From Turbatrix aceti (taxonomy: Eukaryota; Nematoda; Chromadorea; Rhabditida; Panagrolaimidae): a DNA stretch of 64,000 bases. Shown here one piece after another: positions 58,871-64,000 of this stretch (position 1 is the stretch's first letter; each line of letters starts with the position of its first letter). Position numbers and translations under genes: made by a program. The notes under the pieces were generated by a model. The model was given only the letters and a program-made list of their open reading frames with translations. It ran no database searches and had not been told where the DNA came from. The stretch spans positions 4,740,739 to 4,804,738 of the forward strand of contig OZ017767.1 in assembly GCA_963969345.1 (NCBI GenBank), given 5' to 3'.

Positions 58871-61800
58871 TCAGGTAACGACAACTAAGCAAGCGCAATC
58901 TCCCACTGATTTCTTGCGGCCGCGGTGTGCAGCCTGATTATCCGCTTTGGTGACAGTGCCGTGACCCGCAGCGCAGCTCACGATGCCGGCGTGGTGCATG
59001 GCGAGCACTTCCGGAAGGGCGTGGGTCGCGATGATGTGCACGATGTCGAGGGCACTCAGCGTCGTCTTCTGAAATTTTTTTAGGGTTTTGAATTTGCGTT
59101 AACGAAGCAAAAAACTTACAATTGAGTTATCCTTTCTCGCAAGAACTGCCTTAACGCACTCCAAAACGACGCCGATGCTGGCGCCTGGCATGTCGCTGAA
59201 CGCGGCCTGGCGCAGAAGATCGGCCATCGCGGCGAGGAGCACTTCCAGCACCTCGGCAGCCACCGTTTCAAACGTCACCAGACTCTGAAGCGCTTCGACC
59301 AGGATGGGCAGGATCCGGAGAAGCTCGTTGGTGGGTGGGAAAGGCAGTCGAGCTGAGTTTTCGAGCAGCGGTCCGAGCAGGGAAAGAAAAACCTCCTTCG
59401 CAGCCGGGGTCGTCGCGTGCTCGAAGGCAGTTACGAAGATGCCAACAAATTGCACGACGATTCTCTGTCGCCAAAGCGGTGATACAGGCAGTCGATTCTT
59501 GATTGGATCAAATCCAGGAGAGACCGTATCCAGCAGAGAAGCCAGATTCTCGCCTTTTTCGAGGGCAGAAAGAACAACTTTCGTCACGTCGTCGATGGCA
59601 CCTGGCGTGTTGAGCAGGAACGCCGCCTTCGCAGCCAGCAGGGGCGGAGTTGAAGACGCCGGCTGCCGGACGTGACGGACAAATTGGGCGTACTGTCTGT
59701 CGCCGGGTTCCAAGCGAGGGATGACTGTGTCCAGGAGTCTCACGTCGCTGGACTGCAGCGAGACCAAATAAGAAGCCTTGATCACCTTTGGCAACCGTTC
59801 CGACGCAGTCTGATCCCAGATGTCAACTGTCCATCGCGCAAGCTTCTCAGCAGATGCAGCGTCCATGTTGAACACCAAATCCTGCAGGAAAGCAGCAAGA
59901 TGTTCCGCATCGGTGTCGGAGGACTCGTCCACGCCAGAAATGGCAGCAGAAATCAGGTTTTGACCGAAAGTGACAGCATAGGTTGAGGACGACGCCAATT
60001 TTCGTGCAGCATCGACGAGAGGCTGTCTAACGGTTTCTGGGACCCCCGATGACGCCACCCAGTGCCACAGATGAGTGCTCAGGCGTTCGCAGGATCGTTC
60101 ATCAACAATGCCGAAGATGATGAGACACGCTAGGGCAGAATCCAGCTCTCTGCCCTCCAAGATGCTCTCCACGATGCGTGCAAAGTTGTCGAGGTGCTTG
60201 TTGCTGAACTCGGACGCAAATTCAGCAATCGACTGCCTGAGAAAACAAATTTGCAAATCAAAGAAACAAACAAGGAATCAAAACCTACCGTAAGCCAGCA
60301 TTAGGCACAATGAGATCAGTAACTGCTCTCCGGACGAGTTTTTCCAGAAATTCCTGAACACTGATGCCCTCCAACTTGTCCAAACCATATTCGAGAAAAA
60401 ATCGAGCGGTCTGATACTGCGCGGCCTTCACTTCCCAACTTCCGTAGGTTTCTTCAGCGAGTCCGAGTCCTTCGACGAAGCCTGGGATCGCATCCAGGAT
60501 GAACTGATGGCATCCGCAAGCGGCAGTGATACGGAACCAGTCCGGCACGTGCGCGATGGCATCCGTCACGATTTCTTTTCTGTTTTGCGGAGCGTTGACT
60601 GTTTCGGCTGAAAAAAAATTGGTTATCTGTTGGTTGCAGCCACAAAAACAAACCAGTGATCAACGAGCCGATCCAGAGCATGGTCTGTGGCAGAATGACC
60701 TCGGCAGTCTTCTGATGCGCTCTGGCGACGACAAACAGAAGATCGAGTGCCTTTGCCGTGAGGCCCATTTCGGCCTGCAGGACAAATGGCTCGCAGTCTG
60801 AAAAAAATCTTATAAATTAAAAAAAAACAAATGTAGACCGTACTTTCGGCAGTGCTGTTGGCGATAAAAGTCAGCTCATCATCGTTGTCCTTGAAGGCGT
60901 CGATGATACCCGTCAGCCCGTTTTTGACAGCTTCAGGCACCTTGACTTTGGATCGATTGGCAGGATTGAGGCAGAGACGGCGCGCAGCAACGAGGTAGTT
61001 GTCAATGAATATTTTCATCTGCTTCGCGTCGAAGATCCGAGCAGCGCGGGCCTAAAATTTTTGAGGCAAACCATGAAAAAAATTCATCCAACGCATAAAA
61101 CCCACCAGAAAATCAAAGACCTCGATACGAATGTCATCGGACAGGTCGTCGTCGACGACAGTGTCACTGATCATCTGGAAGCAGTAGAATCCAAACGATC
61201 GGTGGCTCAGAAGACACGAAGACAGCCCGGTGACGAGCATCTCCCGGGTGACGTGTGCCGTCGAATCCGCGGGCGTGTATTCAATGGGAAAGTAGCCGGC
61301 AACGAGTTCGAAGAACTCCTCGCAGTAAATTCCTGAATTTGAGCGCATTATTATCTGACAACGCCCAGGAGCCGATCAGTACTCACCAAGATCAAAGTGC
61401 TGCACGATGAGCCGGTAGATCCTGAATACCTGCACTAGACACTCCGGATCTCGCTCATGCGACGCTGCAAGGGTAAAGTCGTAGACAACAGCGACACCCA
61501 GAGGTTGTATGGCTAAAAAAGGCATATCCAGGTGACTCGACGCGTTGATTTCTCTAAATGTTCACCTGAGAGATGATTCGTGACAAAAAACTCAAAAATA
61601 TCGAACAGCATACTCCGATCCGCCTTCGGAAACGATGGAATGGTGTTTTTGTCAAACAGAGTCTCAAACAAGGAAGTCAGACATCGTTCCGGCAACTTGA
61701 ACTTGAGCACCTGAAAAAAATAAAACACGGAAATATGACAAAAATTTTGAAAACCGTGGTGACCCACCAAATCGTGCAGACCGACGACGGCACACCCGGT

Positions 61801-62164
61801 GCGCAGAGCTGAGGCTTCAAGTCGACCCAAGAAAAATTGAACGAGGGAATGAGCTAAAAAATGGTTGGCATACAGATCAGGTGCACACAGAACTCAGAAA
61901 TCATACGAACCGTCATTCTCGGTCAGCAAATCCGACGGCACACCTTTGAGCACCAAAACAAGCTTTGTTAGACCCTTTTCGACGAGATCGAGATTCGATA
62001 AATCCGGTCTGAAAAATATTGAGTGCTCAAAAGCCGTCAACCATGTGTGAAACTAACCCGAGTTCTTGGACGAGATCCAACGCCTTGATGCTACCTTTGT
62101 TCAGTCTCTCGCGCAGTACGTTGACCTGTTGGTATTCTTCGGCATTCAAATTGCTCAAACCCAT
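58871..62164 (-). CDS. mms-19: MMS19 cytosolic iron-sulphur targeting HEAT-repeat protein
   Basis: Read from 62164 down, eleven exons (62058-62164, 61911-62008, 61768-61853, 61566-61710, 61387-61512, 61106-61332, 60844-61051, 60654-60797, 60289-60607, 59120-60236, 58871-59068) give about 924 residues. The MMS19 N-terminal signature is clear: QVFRIYRLIVQHFDLG joins CEEFFELVAGYFPIEYTP. The rest is helical HEAT-type repeat. MMS19, with CIAO1 and CIAO2B, hands Fe-S clusters to DNA polymerases, helicases and TFIIH XPD. In the last exon the frame read from the stop at 58871 loses the conserved tail, but a frame shifted at about 58980 gives SPKRIIRLHTAAARNQWEIA with a stop at 58885-58887, like the family's C-terminus. 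Either the assembly has one indel there or the gene is frameshifted. AATAAA on the minus strand at 58840-58845. Confidence 0.9.
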
Positions 62165-62399
62165 AATTGTAAGCCAATAAAAAGTGTCGATACGAAGTGT
62201 TCACGAGTTGACCTGCTATGTACGCCTTTTCGGCAAACTCAATGCTCTCGAAGCGAAAAAAGTGGCCTATCGTACCACGCGCATGAAGAACCCAGCAACT
62301 CGTTTTTTTGCGCTTTTGTCGTTTATCGTTCAAACTCGGCTCTTCGCGATCGTTGTTTTTGTTTTCTTGTTTATTTCTTTTCTATTCTAGGTGGTAAAC
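62165..62399. promoter_or_regulatory. divergent promoter of MMS19 and fibrillarin
   Basis: 235 bp between the two ATGs. ttctattctag at 62380-62390 is a likely trans-splice acceptor for fibrillarin, 9 nt before its ATG. Confidence 0.5.
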
Positions 62400-63622
62400 A
62401 TGACTCCAGGATTTAGCCCGAGAGGTGGTGATCGAGGTAAGGCATTATTGCCTTTGGAGAGATATCACCGTTCATTTCTCGCTTTTTAGGTGGTCGAGGC
62501 GGTGGCGGTTTCCGTGGCCGTGGAGGTATCAGCAAGCCCGGCGGATTTCGCGGAGGCGATCGTGGCGGCTTCCGTGGAGGAGATCGCGGTGGTTTCCGTG
62601 GTGGATTCCGTGGAGGTGACCGTGGTGGTTTCCGTGGTGGCGATCGTGGTGGTCGCGGTGGATCTCCCCGAGGCGGAGGATTCCGGGGCTCACCCCGTGG
62701 ACGTGGCTCTCCCCGCGGCGGACGCGGAGGTGGAATGCGCGGTGGAAGAACCGTCTACGTTGAACCCCATCGATTCGAAGGTTGGTGCAATTTTAGCGGT
62801 TGAATTTCAGTTTTTGCATTTCTTTGTTTTTAGGCTCGTTCATCGTGAAGGGCAAGGAAGACGCTCTTGCCACGCTTAACCTCGTCCCCGGTGATTCCGT
62901 GTATGGAGAAAAACGTGTTTCCGTCGATGATCAGACCAGCGGTGCCAAGGTTGAATACCGTGTTTGGAATCCCTTCCGATCCAAGCTGGCGGCTGGTATG
63001 ATGGCTGGCATCGAGAACACGCACATCAAGCCCGGCTCCAAGGTTCTGTACTTGGGTGCCGCATCGGGTACGACAGTTTCTCACGTTTCTGACATCGTTG
63101 GACCTGTAAGTTTTTATTTTTTTATGAATTACGGCATTTTTTTCTGAAAATGCAATTTTTTCTTGAAAAATGGTTGACATTTGTTTTATTTTTATTATTT
63201 TTTAGGAAGGACTTGTCTACGCCGTTGAGTTCAGTCACAGATCCGGCCGAGATCTCGTCGATGTTGCGAAGAAGCGACCCAACATCATCCCCATCGTCGA
63301 CGACGCCCGCCATCCCTTCAAGTACCGCATGCTGGTCGGCATGGTCGATACCATCTTCTCTGACGTCGCCCAGCCTGATCAAGCTCGTATCGTTGCCTAC
63401 AACGCCCACTACTTCCTGAAGAACGGCGGCCATTGCGTCATCTCCATCAAGGCCAACTGCGTCGACAGCACCGCCGCTCCCGAAGCCGTCTTCGCCGGCG
63501 AAATCGAAAAGCTCAAGAGCGAAAAATTCAAGCCCCGCGAACAAATCAGCCTTGAGCCCTACGAACGCGATCACGCGATGGTTGTTGCTCAGTATCGCCC
63601 TTCTGTAAAGAAGTCAGGTTGA
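62400..63622 (+). CDS. fib-1: fibrillarin, box C/D snoRNP 2'-O-methyltransferase
   Basis: Exons 62400-62436, 62490-62780, 62834-63105 and 63206-63622 give 338 residues. The N-terminal 105 residues are a glycine-arginine-rich domain of GGFRGGDR and SPRG units. Then come [20 protein letters not shown] and the methyltransferase fold: [20 protein letters not shown] (SAM-binding motif I), [22 protein letters not shown] and [20 protein letters not shown]. Fibrillarin methylates ribose in pre-rRNA guided by box C/D snoRNAs, in the nucleolus. Arginines of the GAR domain are usual PRMT1 targets. Confidence 0.98.
62493..62750 (+). repeat. GAR-domain coding repeats
   Basis: Imperfect repeats of GGTGGTTTCCGTGG-like and GGCGATCGTGG-like units coding for [10 protein letters not shown]. 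The extreme purine/pyrimidine bias on this strand is a coding effect. Confidence 0.85.
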
Positions 63623-63837
63623 TCTCTTTCCTTTCTTCTTGAGTTTTGTTGATTTTTTGTTGGTTTTTACCGTTCTTGTTGTCTTTATCGATTTTTTGAT
63701 TAAGAGCAGTCCTTTTGAGTATAATGAATTCTGATGTTGACATTCGTTTGATGGCGGTATGTTGTTTTACGATCAAAAGTCGATATTTTTGATGTTTATC
63801 GATTTGTTTTCTTAAAAAGGGGTTTTTTGAGGGGATC
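63623..63837. other. fibrillarin 3' UTR and short spacer
   Basis: 215 bp between fibrillarin stop and the next ATG. No AATAAA is obvious; a short gap like this fits either a tight tandem pair or a two-gene operon resolved by trans-splicing. Confidence 0.4.
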
Positions 63838-64000
63838 ATGGCAGAAGTTCCTTCTTCTGCGTTTTTCACGACCGATCACGTGGCAACGGCCACACCTGGT
63901 GCGGGGGATAATAGTGCAGCAAGTTCGATACCGGATGTTGTCTTGCTGCCCGGCTCTGACGAGTTTGCGGCTTTTTTTGAAGTTGATAGGGTCGTTGAAT
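63838..64000 (+). CDS. possible DPH2, 5' end only (cut by window)
   Basis: From ATG 63838 the frame stays open to the window end (54 residues): MAEVPSSAFFTTDHV at the start, then DVVLLPGSDEFAAFFEVDRV. The last part resembles the N-terminal entry of DPH2 (a conserved F/Y-E-x-x-R-V-x-x-F just before the first domain). DPH1-DPH2 starts diphthamide synthesis on eEF2. An alternative start at 63724, spliced over 63757 to 63819, would add about 17 residues in frame. The call rests on a short match. Confidence 0.4.
   Translation, partial: MAEVPSSAFFTTDHVATATPGAGDNSAASSIPDVVLLPGSDEFAAFFEVDRVVE

Noticed and set aside
58920..58983. A 48-nt intron (gtgagc to taatcag) in the last MMS19 exon
   Set aside because: Its length is a multiple of three and leaves the same wrong frame at the C-terminus, so it does not explain the family-like sequence in the next frame.

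Overview
This is nuclear DNA from an animal, almost certainly a nematode. Genes are split by many short introns (mostly about 45-60 nt) that start GT (rarely GC) and end in T-rich TTTTCAG. Several ATGs sit only 0-12 nt after a 3' splice-site sequence with no intron in front, as expected for spliced-leader trans-splicing. The gene content agrees: a nematode DB-module secreted protein, a nematode-type globin, and an STI-1 co-chaperone of 320 residues that lacks the first TPR block. Base composition is close to balanced, richer in GC than Caenorhabditis elegans. Species cannot be named from the window. All exon structures below were assembled by hand from splice signals, reading-frame phase and family similarity.

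Layout. 1-13 kb: a gene-poor 4.7 kb; a globin gene with a duplicated first exon; a Ly6/uPAR-type GPI-anchor candidate; a trypsin-like protease; an SLC26 anion transporter (minus). 13-17 kb: a 43-residue microprotein, then a DB-module protein whose 1.15 kb intron holds the complete UFD1 gene on the opposite strand. 17-21.5 kb: three tandem DGAT2/MOGAT acyltransferases. 21.8-26.4 kb: TSR2, a divergent pair of related Cys-rich secreted proteins, a possible small Cys-rich membrane protein, and a GT43 glucuronyltransferase. 28.3-33 kb: a six-unit polyubiquitin gene and STI-1, each with a heat-shock element, then a LITAF-domain protein. 33.4-41.5 kb: a 15-exon PEP-synthase/rifampicin-phosphotransferase-like enzyme, then MEMO1. 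41.8-52.5 kb: a lysocardiolipin-type acyltransferase, an XK-like ten-helix membrane protein head-to-head with a small acidic-tailed protein, and a class 3 aldehyde dehydrogenase. 52.7-64 kb: a PPxY membrane protein, a tRNA-Arg(ACG) gene, a 4.7 kb block without genes that contains a 175-bp tandem repeat, MMS19 (minus), fibrillarin (plus) and the start of a possible DPH2 gene cut by the window end.

Themes. Lipid acyl transfer is well represented (three DGAT2 paralogues, one LCLAT1-like enzyme), with a fatty-aldehyde-type dehydrogenase beside them. Proteostasis genes (polyubiquitin, STI-1, UFD1) occur together, two of them with heat-shock promoter signals. No CRISPR, phage or bacterial operon structure is present. 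The observations most worth a second look are the nested UFD1 gene, the in-phase alternative globin first exon, the heat-shock elements, the repeat-locked introns of polyubiquitin, the animal-encoded PEP-synthase-like enzyme, and an apparent frameshift in the conserved tail of MMS19.
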